From: Amycolatopsis sp. NBC_01488
Lineage (GTDB): Bacteria; Actinomycetota; Actinomycetes; Mycobacteriales; Pseudonocardiaceae
Direction: 5' to 3'
NCBI RefSeq assembly: GCF_036227105.1
Contig: NZ_CP109434.1
Coordinates: forward strand, 4,344,001 to 4,408,000
Length of the DNA: 64,000 nt
Shown: piece by piece, positions 24,682 through 32,435 of the stretch
Layout of the letters: each line of letters starts with the position of its first letter
Numbering within the stretch: the first letter of the stretch is position 1
Notes under the pieces: generated by a model
What the model was told of the DNA's origin: nothing
Database searches by the model: none
Seen by the model: the letters and a program-made list of their open reading frames with translations, nothing else
Translations under genes and position numbers: made by a program

Positions 24682-26075
24682 CCGTTCCCATCACGGCATC
24701 GAACTCCACGACCGGGGCCGGCGTCTTCGACAGCTGGAAGCAGGTGGGCGACTCGATCGGCAAGGTCCAGACCGAGCACGGCGGCGACCTCGCGGCCGTC
24801 GGCGTCGAACTGGGCATCAACCTCCTCAGCGCCGCGCTCGACACCGTCGCGTTCGTCATGGACCCCCTCGCGAAGCTGATCGCGGCGGGCCTCGGCTGGC
24901 TGATCGAGCACGTCTCGTTCCTGAAGTGGCCGCTCGACCAGGTCGCGGGCAACCCCGCGGAGGTCACGAAGATCGCCAATGAGCTCCACAAGATCGGCGA
25001 GTCGCTGCGCGACACCGGCACGTCGCTGGACGACACCCTCAAGTCGACGATCACCCAGTGGCAGGGCAAGGGCCACGACAGCTTCGTCAAGTCGATCGAC
25101 GACCGGAAGGGCTGGATCGACGCCAACGCCAAGGCGTCCGACGTCGCCGGCTACATGGTCGAGACCACCGGGGCGCTGATCGGCGCGGTCCGCTCGCTGC
25201 TGCGCGACATCATCACGACGATCCTCGGCGACATCATCTCCACGATGCTGATCGCGCTCGCGCTCGCCATCCCCACCTTCGGCGCGTCGATCGCCGTCGG
25301 GGTGACCAAGTGCGTCGCGACCGTCTCGGTGCAGGTCGCGGCGATGACGGCGAAGCTCGCCAAGGTCGTCGCCTACGCCGGTCGCACGCTGGCCCGGCTC
25401 ACCCAGCTGTCGAAGCTGGTCAAGCCGAAGGCGGGCGCCTCGAACGCGGGCCACGAGCTGAGCACCCTGCCGCCGCACGGTGGCGGGGTGCCGAACTTCT
25501 CGCGGCCGCTGCCGAAGCCGCCGGGCACCGCGGTCACCCACGACGGCCCGCCCACCACCGGCGGCGCCACGCCCAGCACCCGGCCCCCGGGTGACGGCAC
25601 GACCCCGAACTTCTCGCGGCCACTGCCGCCGCCGGGTACCGCGGTCACCCACGACGGGCCGCCCACCACCGGCGGTGCCACGCCCAGCACGCGGCCCCCG
25701 GGCGACGGCACCACGCCGAACTTCTCGCGCCCGCTGCCCAAGCCCGCGGACCCGCCGCCCGCGCCCAAGCCGCCGTCGCCGAAGTCGCACCTGAGCGACC
25801 ACGACATCTCGACGATCAAGAAGCACGAGGACTGGCTGAAGACCAAGTTCGGCGACAGCTACAAGAAGATGAAGTTCGTCGACGACTGGCTGAAGGCCAA
25901 GCACCCGGACTACTACCCGATGCTGAAGGCGCTTTCCGACGCGAAGAGCTCGAAGAACTTCGTGGGCTGGGCGGGCAAGGGCATCGTGCAGGTCGACCGC
26001 GGCCTCACCGACATCCAGATGCAGGCGGAGGCCGCCTGGGCCGAGGAAGACAAGAAGCAACAGCAGCCGAGCTAG
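24678..26075 (+). CDS. WXG-like type VII substrate, putative polymorphic toxin-like protein
   Basis: In this 465-residue protein, residues 1-200 are helical with a W-x-G turn in ITQWQGKGHDSFVKSIDD, typical of the N-terminal half of large ESX substrates. A hydrophobic stretch follows (DIISTMLIALALAIPTFGAS). The middle has two 38- and 37-residue Pro/Thr/Gly repeats and a third partial one starting NFSRPLP. The C-terminal 110 residues are a Lys- and Trp-containing domain (HEDWLKTKFGDSYKKMKFVD) with no family I recognise. The layout of secretion module, linker and distinct C-terminus resembles polymorphic toxins, but no immunity gene is evident. Starts at GTG overlapping the EspC-like stop. Confidence 0.75.
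   Translation: MTVPITASNSTTGAGVFDSWKQVGDSIGKVQTEHGGDLAAVGVELGINLLSAALDTVAFVMDPLAKLIAAGLGWLIEHVSFLKWPLDQVAGNPAEVTKIANELHKIGESLRDTGTSLDDTLKSTITQWQGKGHDSFVKSIDDRKGWIDANAKASDVAGYMVETTGALIGAVRSLLRDIITTILGDIISTMLIALALAIPTFGASIAVGVTKCVATVSVQVAAMTAKLAKVVAYAGRTLARLTQLSKLVKPKAGASNAGHELSTLPPHGGGVPNFSRPLPKPPGTAVTHDGPPTTGGATPSTRPPGDGTTPNFSRPLPPPGTAVTHDGPPTTGGATPSTRPPGDGTTPNFSRPLPKPADPPPAPKPPSPKSHLSDHDISTIKKHEDWLKTKFGDSYKKMKFVDDWLKAKHPDYYPMLKALSDAKSSKNFVGWAGKGIVQVDRGLTDIQMQAEAAWAEEDKKQQQPS
25491..25750 (+). repeat. In-frame tandem repeat in the WXG-like substrate
   Basis: Units start at 25491, 25605 and 25716, each beginning PNFSRPLP and running through GTAVTHDGPPTTGG to PGDGTTP. The first is 114 bases, the second 111, the third truncated. 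Units differ mainly at synonymous positions, indicating recent expansion. They form a flexible Pro/Thr/Gly linker. Confidence 0.9.
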
Positions 26076-26080
26076 CCGGA

Positions 26081-26104
26081 AACGCCGCCGCGGTGGGCGG
26101 CGTT
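26081..26104. terminator. Hairpin after the WXG-like substrate gene
   Basis: AACGCCGCC (26081-26089) and GGCGGCGTT (26096-26104) form a perfect 9-bp stem with a 6-base loop, 5 bases after the stop. There is no T-run, as is usual for GC-rich actinobacterial terminators. It lies between convergent genes and could serve both. Confidence 0.6.
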
Positions 26105-26134
26105 CGCCGGTGCGGGACAAGGGAAGCGCGTCTG

Positions 26135-26729
26135 CTAGCGCAGGGCGGCGACCACGCGCTCGGCGATGTCCCGGGCCCGCGGGGAATCCGCCGCCACGCC
26201 GTCCCGCAGCGCGGCCTGCGCTTCCAGCAGGAGACTTCGCTGCCGCTCGGCGCGGGCCAGCATTTCCGGCGTGGTCATCAGCTTGCCCCGCTCGGTGCCG
26301 AAGGCGCGGTGGTAGAACTTCCGCACCGACGTCCGGAAATCCTCGTCCCGCACCAGGTCGGCCAGCTCGATCCACGCCTCGAGCTGCTCGGTGGACGGCT
26401 CCTCGGGCAGGCGCGGCCGCCGGCTGTACAGCCGCTCGACGTAGGCGGGGTGGACGTCCAGGCCGTCGGTCACGAAGTCCCAGAACTCGTCGACGAGCCG
26501 GGCTGGTCTCGGCGGCCAGCACCCGGCGGATGTCGTCCAGGCTCGCGCCCAGGTCGCGCAGGGTGCGCACGAGCTCGAGCCGGGCGATGGCGTGCACGTC
26601 GTACTGCCGGAAGCCGCCCTCGGTGAGCGCGGTGGGCGCGACGACGCCTTCGTCGGCGTAGAACCGGATCGCACTCACGCTCAGGCCGGTGCGGCGGGCG
26701 ACGTCCCCGACGGGGTAGAGCTCGGTCAT
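26135..26729 (-). pseudogene. MerR-family regulator broken by an internal frame-breaking deletion
   Basis: The frame from ATG 26729 gives an intact MerR HTH (LYPVGDVARRTGLSVSAIRF, then LVRTLRDLGASLDDIRRVLA) for about 75 residues and then loses homology near 26505. The expected C-terminal region resumes in another frame (RLVDEFWDFVTDGLDVHPAY, then EQLEAWIELADLVRDEDFRT) and runs to the stop at 26135. Relatives normally have about 60 more residues of helical linker between these parts, so the simplest explanation is a deletion that also shifted the frame. A sequencing error would explain the shift but not the missing linker. The gene is probably non-functional, although a truncated HTH protein could still be made. 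Confidence 0.75.
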
Positions 26730-26842
26730 ACCCGCCACTGTGCGATCTCGAGCGGCTCGAGAGTCAAGCGACGTGGCGTGCGGGTTTCGACCGTCGTCGA
26801 ATCCCTTGCCCCCGGCTGTCCGGCCGCAGAAAGATCGGCGGC

Positions 26843-27184
26843 GTGCCGAAAATCCACCGGGCCCTCGTCCTCGCGATCACCGCGGCGACCGTCTCCACCC
26901 TCGCCGCACCGGCCGCGCACGCGGACACGATCCACCAGGTGCCGTGCACCGCGCCGGACTTCTTCCACTTCCAGGACCGGAACTTCAACCAGACGTGCTA
27001 CGCCTACGCGGGCGTGACCGAGCCGGACCTGCCGGGCATCACGGCCTGGAGCAGCGGCAACAACGCGGGCTACTTCGTCTGGTCCGACTTCGACGGCGGG
27101 CCGTTCACCCGGTTCTTCGGCAAGAACGAGCACGGAACCCTGCCGGACCGGAGCACCTACATCGAAAGGCTGAACATCTACTGA
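26843..27184 (+). CDS. Small secreted beta/gamma-crystallin-like or I36-like protein
   Basis: The 113-residue precursor has a signal peptide (RALVLAITAATVSTLAAPAA, cleavage near AHA). The mature part of about 85 residues has two Cys (VPCTAPDFF and NQTCYAY) and aromatic/Gly-rich strands (ITAWSSGNNAGYFVWSDFDG). This resembles the crystallin-like fold of peptidase inhibitor family I36 and related small actinobacterial exoproteins. Start is GTG 26843. The 3' end overlaps the convergent MarR gene by 7 bases. Function could be protease inhibition or a structural/antimicrobial role; only the secreted small-domain nature is well supported. Confidence 0.7.
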   Translation: MPKIHRALVLAITAATVSTLAAPAAHADTIHQVPCTAPDFFHFQDRNFNQTCYAYAGVTEPDLPGITAWSSGNNAGYFVWSDFDGGPFTRFFGKNEHGTLPDRSTYIERLNIY

Positions 27185-27687
27185 GCTTTCGCCGCCCGGC
27201 TCGCGCGGGGCGCGGCCGAGCGGGGCGGCGTCGAGCGCATGTGGTCCCGCACCGGCGCCAGCAGGCGCGCGAGGGTCTTGACGTCGTCGCGCGACAGCGG
27301 TTCGAAGAGCAGGCCGCTGACCACCTCGACGTGCCCGGGCAGCACGGCCGCGAGCCGCGCGCGCCCGGCGTCGGTGATGGTGACCGTGACGCTCCGCTCG
27401 TCGTCCGGCGAAGGTGTTCGGACGACCAGGCCCGCTTTCTCGAGCAGGCCGGCCTGGTAGGTCAGGCCGCTGCGGCTGTAGACGACGCCGTCGGCGAGGT
27501 CGGTCATGCGGTGGCTGCCCGTCGGCGCGTCCCCGAGGCGGGCCAGCAGCTGGAACTGCACGTAGCTGAGGTCGCCGGCTTCGCGCAGCTGCTGTTCGAC
27601 CGCGTGCCGCAGCAGGCTGGTCACCTCGATGAGGTCGAAGTACGCGCCGAGCTGCACGGGGTCGAGCGACGGTGGGGCGTCGGACAT
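27178..27687 (-). CDS. MarR-family transcriptional regulator
   Basis: The 169-residue protein has a MarR winged helix: LSYVQFQLLARLGDAPTGSH, the recognition region ADGVVYSRSGLTYQAGLLEK and the wing RTPSPDDERSVTVTITDAGR. The last 20 residues are basic and low-complexity. A 14-bp palindrome, CTTCGAATTCGAAG, lies 17 bases upstream of the start. The same sequence occurs twice before the quinone oxidoreductase gene 1 kb away, so that gene is its probable target. Such MarR/oxidoreductase pairs commonly respond to quinones or other electrophiles. Confidence 0.9.
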   Translation of the reverse strand: MSDAPPSLDPVQLGAYFDLIEVTSLLRHAVEQQLREAGDLSYVQFQLLARLGDAPTGSHRMTDLADGVVYSRSGLTYQAGLLEKAGLVVRTPSPDDERSVTVTITDAGRARLAAVLPGHVEVVSGLLFEPLSRDDVKTLARLLAPVRDHMRSTPPRSAAPRASRAAKAQ

Positions 27688-27703
27688 GACCCGGAGTCTA
27701 CTG

Positions 27704-27717
27704 CTTCGAATTCGAAG
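27704..27717. promoter_or_regulatory. MarR-type operator at the marR gene
   Basis: CTTCGAATTCGAAG is a perfect 14-bp palindrome lying 17 bases before the MarR start and 45 bases before the divergent XRE gene ATG. It is identical in core to the two sites at 28677-28731. Confidence 0.8.
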
Positions 27718-27761
27718 GGGCCGCGCCGGAAGCCGGGCCGCCGCCGGTGCACACTGGCGTC

Positions 27762-28610
27762 ATGTCGCTGTCCGATCTCGGCGCCGCGGTCCGCTGGTTG
27801 CGCGAACACACCGAGCCCGCCGCCGGGCCGCGGGCCGGACGGCGGGTTCGCGGTCTGCGCCGGGAGGAACTGGCCGAGCTGGCCGGGGTGTCCGCGGACT
27901 ACGTGCGGCGGCTGGAGCAGGGCCGCCGCCACCCGTCGGCCGGCGTGGTGACCGCGATCGCGCGCGCGTTGCGGATCAGCCGGGCGGACTACGAACGGCT
28001 CTGCGCCCTCGCCGGATATGCCGCGTCCGACGGGCAGGTCCCGCGCGAAGCCGGGACGGCGGCGATGCGGCTCCTCGAGCGGTTCGACGACACCCCCGCG
28101 TTCCTGGCCGACGCGGCGTGGAACGTCGTCGCCGTCAACGGCGCGTGGCTGGCGCTCGGCGGCGGGGCGGCGACCGGGTCCGGTCGGGACTGGAACGTTG
28201 CCTGGCGCACGTTCTGCGACCCGCGTGGGGAGATCGATCGCGCCGAGGACCACCAGGCCGGCTTCCAGGCCGTGCTGGCCGCCCGGTTGCGGGACACGTC
28301 CCTGCGCTACCCGGCGGACGCGTCGCTCGCGGAGCTCGTCGACGAGCTGCGGAGCACCAGCGGTGCGTTCGACACCTTGTGGCGCACCCCGAAAACGGTT
28401 TCCGCGTACGAGAACCGGGCGGTGTTCCAGACTTCGGACGGTGAGGACCTCACGCTCGACGGCAGTCTGCTCGGCGTGCCCGGGGACGACCTGATGGCGG
28501 TGGTCCTCACGGCGGCACCGGGCTCGGCCGACGCGGCCCGGCTCGGTGCGGTCGTCCGTGCCGCCGGCGGGCCGTCCGTCGTCAGGGTGGGCCAAGCCGG
28601 CCCAGGCTGA
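27762..28610 (+). CDS. XRE-family regulator with MmyB-like ligand domain
   Basis: The 282-residue protein has an N-terminal Cro/CI-type HTH (LRREELAELAGVSADYVRRL, then EQGRRHPSAGVVTAIARALR). A PAS-like MmyB domain follows (FDDTPAFLADAAWNVVAVNG, then FDTLWRTPKTVSAYENRAVF), which in relatives binds fatty-acid-like ligands. It is divergent from the MarR gene with 74 bases between starts. In actinobacteria such regulators usually control an adjacent SDR or oxidoreductase, here possibly the quinone oxidoreductase 150 bases downstream. ATG 27762 gives the family-typical N-terminus. Confidence 0.87.
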   Translation: MSLSDLGAAVRWLREHTEPAAGPRAGRRVRGLRREELAELAGVSADYVRRLEQGRRHPSAGVVTAIARALRISRADYERLCALAGYAASDGQVPREAGTAAMRLLERFDDTPAFLADAAWNVVAVNGAWLALGGGAATGSGRDWNVAWRTFCDPRGEIDRAEDHQAGFQAVLAARLRDTSLRYPADASLAELVDELRSTSGAFDTLWRTPKTVSAYENRAVFQTSDGEDLTLDGSLLGVPGDDLMAVVLTAAPGSADAARLGAVVRAAGGPSVVRVGQAGPG

Positions 28611-28676
28611 TCAGGTCCCCGGCCGCGATCCTGAGGTCCGGGTGGATCAAGGGCACCTGCGGTGACCGACATCACT

Positions 28677-28731
28677 TGCTTCGAATTCGAAGCAGCAGTA
28701 GCGTAGCCGGTAGTTGCTTCGAATTCGAAGC
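28677..28731. promoter_or_regulatory. Twin MarR-type operators before the quinone oxidoreductase
   Basis: TGCTTCGAATTCGAAGCA (28677-28694) is a perfect 18-bp palindrome; GCTTCGAATTCGAAGC (28716-28731) is a perfect 16-bp palindrome. Their centres are 38 bases apart and the second ends 30 bases before the ATG. The core is shared with 27704-27717. Confidence 0.85.
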
Positions 28732-28761
28732 GAATGGATCTCAGTGAAGGTGAGAACCCCG

Positions 28762-29700
28762 ATGAAGGCAGTGCGCTTCCACGAGTACGGCGCCCCCGAA
28801 GTCCTGCGCTACGAGGACGTCGAACAGCCGGTCCCGGCAGCCGGGCAGGTCCGGGTCCGCGTCGCCGCGACGTCGTTCAACTCCGTCGACGGCAACATCC
28901 GCGGCGGCTTCATGCAGGGCCCGATCCCGGTGGTGCTGCCGCACACCCCCGGCATCGACGTGGCCGGCACGGTCGACGCGCTGGGCGAGGGCGTGGACGG
29001 CGTCCAGGTCGGCGACCAGGTGGTCGGCTTCCTGCCGATGGACGGCGACGGTGCCGCCGCGGAGTACGTCCTCGCGCCCGCCGAGGTCCTCACGTCCGCA
29101 CCCGGGACCGTCCCGCTGGCCGACGCCGCCGCGCTGCCGGTGGTGGGTCTCACTGCGTACCAGGCGCTGTTCGACCACGCCAAGCTGACGGCCGGGCAGC
29201 GCGTGCTGATCAACGGCGCCGGCGGCGCGGTCGGCGGTTATGCCGTGCAGCTGGCCAAGGGGGCCGGTGCCCACGTCATCGCCACGGCGAGCCCGCGCAG
29301 CGGCGACGCGGTCAAGTCCGCCGGCGCCGACGAGGTCGTCGACCACACCACCACCGCGGTAACTGACGCCGTGCCCGAGCCGGTCGACGTCGTGCTCAAC
29401 CTCGCGCCGGTCGACCCGGCGGAGCTGGCCGCGCTGGTCACCCTGGTCCGCCCGGGCGGGGTCGTGGTGAACACGACGGTGTGGATGCCCGCACCCAGCG
29501 ACGAGGCGCGCGGCGTGCGCGGCATCGATCTGTTCGTCCGCAGCGACGCCGACCAGCTGGCGAAGCTGGTGGCGCTGGTCGAGGCCGGCGAGCTGCGCGT
29601 CGACGTCGCCGAGCGGGTGCCGCTGCCCGAGCTGCCGGCGCTGCACGCCCGAGCCGCCGAAGGTTCGGTGCACGGCAAGGTCGTCATCGTCCCGGCCTGA
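28762..29700 (+). CDS. NADP-dependent zinc-free quinone oxidoreductase (MDR family)
   Basis: This 312-residue medium-chain reductase has a GroES-like N-terminal half (MKAVRFHEYGAPEVLRYEDV, then HTPGIDVAGTVDALGEGVDG). The cofactor fold has the nucleotide loop INGAGGAVGGYAVQLAKGAG. The catalytic zinc ligands of alcohol dehydrogenases are absent, as in zeta-crystallin-type quinone reductases. ATG 28762 was chosen over an upstream start because it restores the family N-terminus. Two MarR-type palindromes in its promoter predict induction when the neighbouring MarR regulator is released. Confidence 0.92.
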   Translation: MKAVRFHEYGAPEVLRYEDVEQPVPAAGQVRVRVAATSFNSVDGNIRGGFMQGPIPVVLPHTPGIDVAGTVDALGEGVDGVQVGDQVVGFLPMDGDGAAAEYVLAPAEVLTSAPGTVPLADAAALPVVGLTAYQALFDHAKLTAGQRVLINGAGGAVGGYAVQLAKGAGAHVIATASPRSGDAVKSAGADEVVDHTTTAVTDAVPEPVDVVLNLAPVDPAELAALVTLVRPGGVVVNTTVWMPAPSDEARGVRGIDLFVRSDADQLAKLVALVEAGELRVDVAERVPLPELPALHARAAEGSVHGKVVIVPA

Positions 29701-29807
29701 CGCGAGCCGTCCCCGGCAACGTTGACCGGTGCCGACGTGGCCACCTGACCCGGCGCACCGGTGCCCAGGTAGTAGTTTCTTCTCGTGATCGAGGGGAGCT
29801 GACGCCA

Positions 29808-30659
29808 GTGGCGCGTCTTCATGTCGGCTGCGCGATGTGGACCCACAAGGCGTGGCCCGGGCGGTTCCTGCCGCCGTCGCTACCGGCCGGGGAGCGCCTG
29901 CGGGCCTACGCCGGCTGGTGCAACGCGGTCGAGGGCAACACCACCTTCTACGCGACTCCCGCCCGGACCACCGTCGCGAACTGGGCGCAGCAGACCGGCC
30001 CCGGCTTCCGGTTCGTGGTGAAGCTGCCCAAGGTCGTCACGCACGAGCGCCGGTTCGCCGGGGTCGAGGCCGAGATGCGGGCGTTCCTGGACGCAATCGA
30101 GCCCCTCGGCGACCGGGCGGTCCTGTGGACCCAGTTGCCCGGCTCGTTCGGCCCCTCGGACGTCGACGCGCTCGGCCGCTTCCTGCGCCGGCTCCCCGCC
30201 GGCCGCCGGCGGGCCGTGGAGGTGCGCCACCCCGGGTTCTTCACCGATGCCGGCTCGACGTCGCTGCTGGAGGGGACGCTCGCCGACGCGGACGCCGAGT
30301 GGGTGCCGTTCGACACCACGGTTTTCTTCCAGCGCCCGCCGGTCAGCGAGGCCGAGCAGGACGCCTGGGCGAAGAAACCGCGGCTGCCGCGGCGGACGCG
30401 GGCCCTGACCGACCGGCCGATCGTCCGGTACCTGGGCCGGGACTCGGTCGAGGAGACGGTCGAAGGGTGGCGGCCGTGGACCGCGGTGGTCGCCGGCTGG
30501 CTGCGCGAGGGCCGGTCGCCGACGGTTTTCCTGCACACCCCCGACAACGACGACGCACCGGCGCTCGCCCGCCGCTTCCACGACGACGTGCGAGCGCTGG
30601 TGCCCGGCCTGGACGCACTGCCCGAGCCGGCGCCGGTCGAGCCCGCGACCCTGTTCTGA
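29808..30659 (+). CDS. DUF72-family protein (YecE-like)
   Basis: The 283-residue protein has TIM-barrel-like DUF72 signatures: LHVGCAMWTHKAWPGRFLP at the N-terminus, VEGNTTFYATPARTTVANWA, and RFVVKLPKVVTHERRF. The C-terminal region includes RPIVRYLGRDSVEETVEGWR and FLHTPDNDDAPALARRFH, conserved in the family. The biochemical role of DUF72 is unknown. GTG 29808 follows GGGGAG. It stands alone, about 107 bases after the oxidoreductase. It is intact and of normal length. Confidence 0.9.
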   Translation: MARLHVGCAMWTHKAWPGRFLPPSLPAGERLRAYAGWCNAVEGNTTFYATPARTTVANWAQQTGPGFRFVVKLPKVVTHERRFAGVEAEMRAFLDAIEPLGDRAVLWTQLPGSFGPSDVDALGRFLRRLPAGRRRAVEVRHPGFFTDAGSTSLLEGTLADADAEWVPFDTTVFFQRPPVSEAEQDAWAKKPRLPRRTRALTDRPIVRYLGRDSVEETVEGWRPWTAVVAGWLREGRSPTVFLHTPDNDDAPALARRFHDDVRALVPGLDALPEPAPVEPATLF

Positions 30660-30687
30660 GCGGTCTTCGCGCACGGGCCCGGCAGCT

Positions 30688-32304
30688 TCAGAAGTCCAGG
30701 TCGGCGGGTGCGGCGGGGACTACGGCGGTCTTCTCCGGCTTGTCGGCGACCACGGCTTCGGTGGTCAGGAACAGCGCGGCGATGGACGCGGCGTTCTGCA
30801 GCGCGGACCGGGTGACCTTGGCCGGATCCGGCACACCGGCGGCCAGGAGGTCCTCGTACCGGCCGGTGGCGGCGTTCAGGCCGTGGCCGAAGGGCAGGCC
30901 CTTGACCTTCTCCACCACGACGCCACCCTCGAGGCCGGCGTTCACCGCGATCTGGCGCAGCGGCGCCTCCACGGCGATCTTGACGACGCCGGCGCCGGTG
31001 GCCTCGTCACCGGACAGCGTCAAGCCCTCGAACGCCCGCTGGGCGGCCTGGAGCAGCGCGACGCCACCACCGGCGACGATGCCCTCTTCCACGGCGGCTT
31101 TCGCGTTGCGCACCGCGTCCTCGATGCGGTGCTTGCGCTCCTTGAGCTCGACCTCGGTCGCGGCGCCGGCCTTGATGACGGCCACGCCGCCGGCCAGCTT
31201 GGCGAGCCGTTCCTGCAGCTTCTCGCGGTCGTAGTCGGAGTCGCTCCGCTCGATCTCGGCGCGGATCTGGTTGACCCGGCTCCGGAGCTGCCCGGCGTCG
31301 CCGGCACCGTCCACGATGGTCGTCTCCTCCTTGGTGACGACCACCTTGCGGGCCTTGCCCAGCAGGGACAGGTCCGCGTTCTCCAGCTTGAGGCCGACGT
31401 CCTCGCTGACGACCTGGCCACCGGTCAGGACGGCCAGGTCCTGGAGCATCGCCTTGCGGCGGTCGCCGAAGCCGGGAGCCTTGACGGCCACCGACTTGAA
31501 GGTGCCCTTGAGCTTGTTCAGGATCAGCGTGGCCAGTGCCTCGGTCTCCACGTCGTCCGCGACCACCAGCAGCGGCTTGCCGGTCTCCATGACTTTTTCC
31601 AGCAGGGGCACCAGATCCTTCACCGAGGCGATCTTCGCCGAGGTGAACAGCAGGTAGGGCTCGTCGAGGACGGCGTCCATCCGGTCGGTGTCGGTCACGA
31701 AGTGCGCGGACAGGTAGCCCTTGTCGAAGCGCATGCCCTCGGTGAGCTCCAGTTCGAGGCCGAAGGTGTTGCTCTCCTCGACGGTGATGACGCCTTCCTT
31801 GCCGACCCGGTCCATGGCCTCGGCGATCAGCTCGCCGATGGTGGGGTCGGCCGCGGAGATCGACGCGGTGGCCGCGATCTGCTCCTTGGTCTCGATCTGG
31901 ACGGCGGCCTTGTGCAGCTGCTCGACGACGGCCTCGACCGCCTGTTCCATACCGCGCTTCAGCGCGATCGGGTCGGCACCGGCGGCGACGTTGCGCAGCC
32001 CCTCGCGGACCAGGGCCTGGGCGAGCACGGTGGCGGTGGTGGTGCCGTCGCCCGCGACGTCGTCGGTCTTCTTGGCGACCTCCTTGACGAGCTCGGCCCC
32101 GATCTTCTCCCACGGGTCGTCGAGTTCGATCTCCTTGGCGATGGAGACGCCGTCGTTGGTGATGGTCGGCGCGCCCCACTTCTTGTCGAGCACGACGTTG
32201 CGCCCTCGCGGGCCGAGGGTCACCTTGACGGCTTCGGCGAGGATGTTCAAGCCGCGCTCGAGACCGCGGCGGGCGTCCTCGTCGAACGCGATCATCTTGG
32301 CCAT
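30688..32304 (-). CDS. groEL: 60-kDa chaperonin GroEL
   Basis: This 538-residue group I chaperonin subunit has KVTLGPRGRNVVLDKKWGAP, the ATP-binding GDGTTTATVLAQALV, and EEGIVAGGGVALLQAAQRAF. The N-terminus AKMIAFDEDARRGLERGLN is of the actinobacterial GroEL2 type. The C-terminus ends AAPADLDF without the usual Gly-Gly-Met repeats or His tail, which suggests an additional paralogue rather than the groES-linked copy. No groES is adjacent. ATG 32304 was chosen over an in-frame start at 32382 because the leader carries a perfect CIRCE element at 32341-32367, so HrcA control is expected. Confidence 0.96.
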   Translation of the reverse strand: MAKMIAFDEDARRGLERGLNILAEAVKVTLGPRGRNVVLDKKWGAPTITNDGVSIAKEIELDDPWEKIGAELVKEVAKKTDDVAGDGTTTATVLAQALVREGLRNVAAGADPIALKRGMEQAVEAVVEQLHKAAVQIETKEQIAATASISAADPTIGELIAEAMDRVGKEGVITVEESNTFGLELELTEGMRFDKGYLSAHFVTDTDRMDAVLDEPYLLFTSAKIASVKDLVPLLEKVMETGKPLLVVADDVETEALATLILNKLKGTFKSVAVKAPGFGDRRKAMLQDLAVLTGGQVVSEDVGLKLENADLSLLGKARKVVVTKEETTIVDGAGDAGQLRSRVNQIRAEIERSDSDYDREKLQERLAKLAGGVAVIKAGAATEVELKERKHRIEDAVRNAKAAVEEGIVAGGGVALLQAAQRAFEGLTLSGDEATGAGVVKIAVEAPLRQIAVNAGLEGGVVVEKVKGLPFGHGLNAATGRYEDLLAAGVPDPAKVTRSALQNAASIAALFLTTEAVVADKPEKTAVVPAAPADLDF

Positions 32305-32340
32305 GGTGCTGGTCCTTTCCGGACGGTGGGCGGTACCTGG

Positions 32341-32367
32341 CTGGCACTCCGCGGTGCCGAGTGCCAG
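32341..32367. promoter_or_regulatory. CIRCE element (HrcA operator) upstream of groEL
   Basis: CTGGCACTC (32341-32349) and GAGTGCCAG (32359-32367) are perfectly complementary with the canonical 9-base spacer and match the CIRCE consensus at the GCACTC/GAGTGC cores. The element lies 37 bases before the groEL ATG, in the leader. Confidence 0.93.
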
Positions 32368-32386
32368 CCCCACAGTACACAAAAGT

Positions 32387-32412
32387 GCGTGTACGCAAAA
32401 TTGCGTTCACGC
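32387..32412. promoter_or_regulatory. Palindrome between groEL and a divergent tetR gene
   Basis: GCGTGTACGCAA (32387-32398) and TTGCGTTCACGC (32401-32412) match at 11 of 12 positions. The right arm contains TTGCGT (32401-32406), which with TAGAGT (32423-32428) at 16-base spacing fits a promoter for the TetR gene, with leaderless transcription from its ATG. It is a likely TetR operator and could also influence groEL. Confidence 0.7.
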
Positions 32413-32435
32413 ATGACCGTCGCTAGAGTGAGCGC

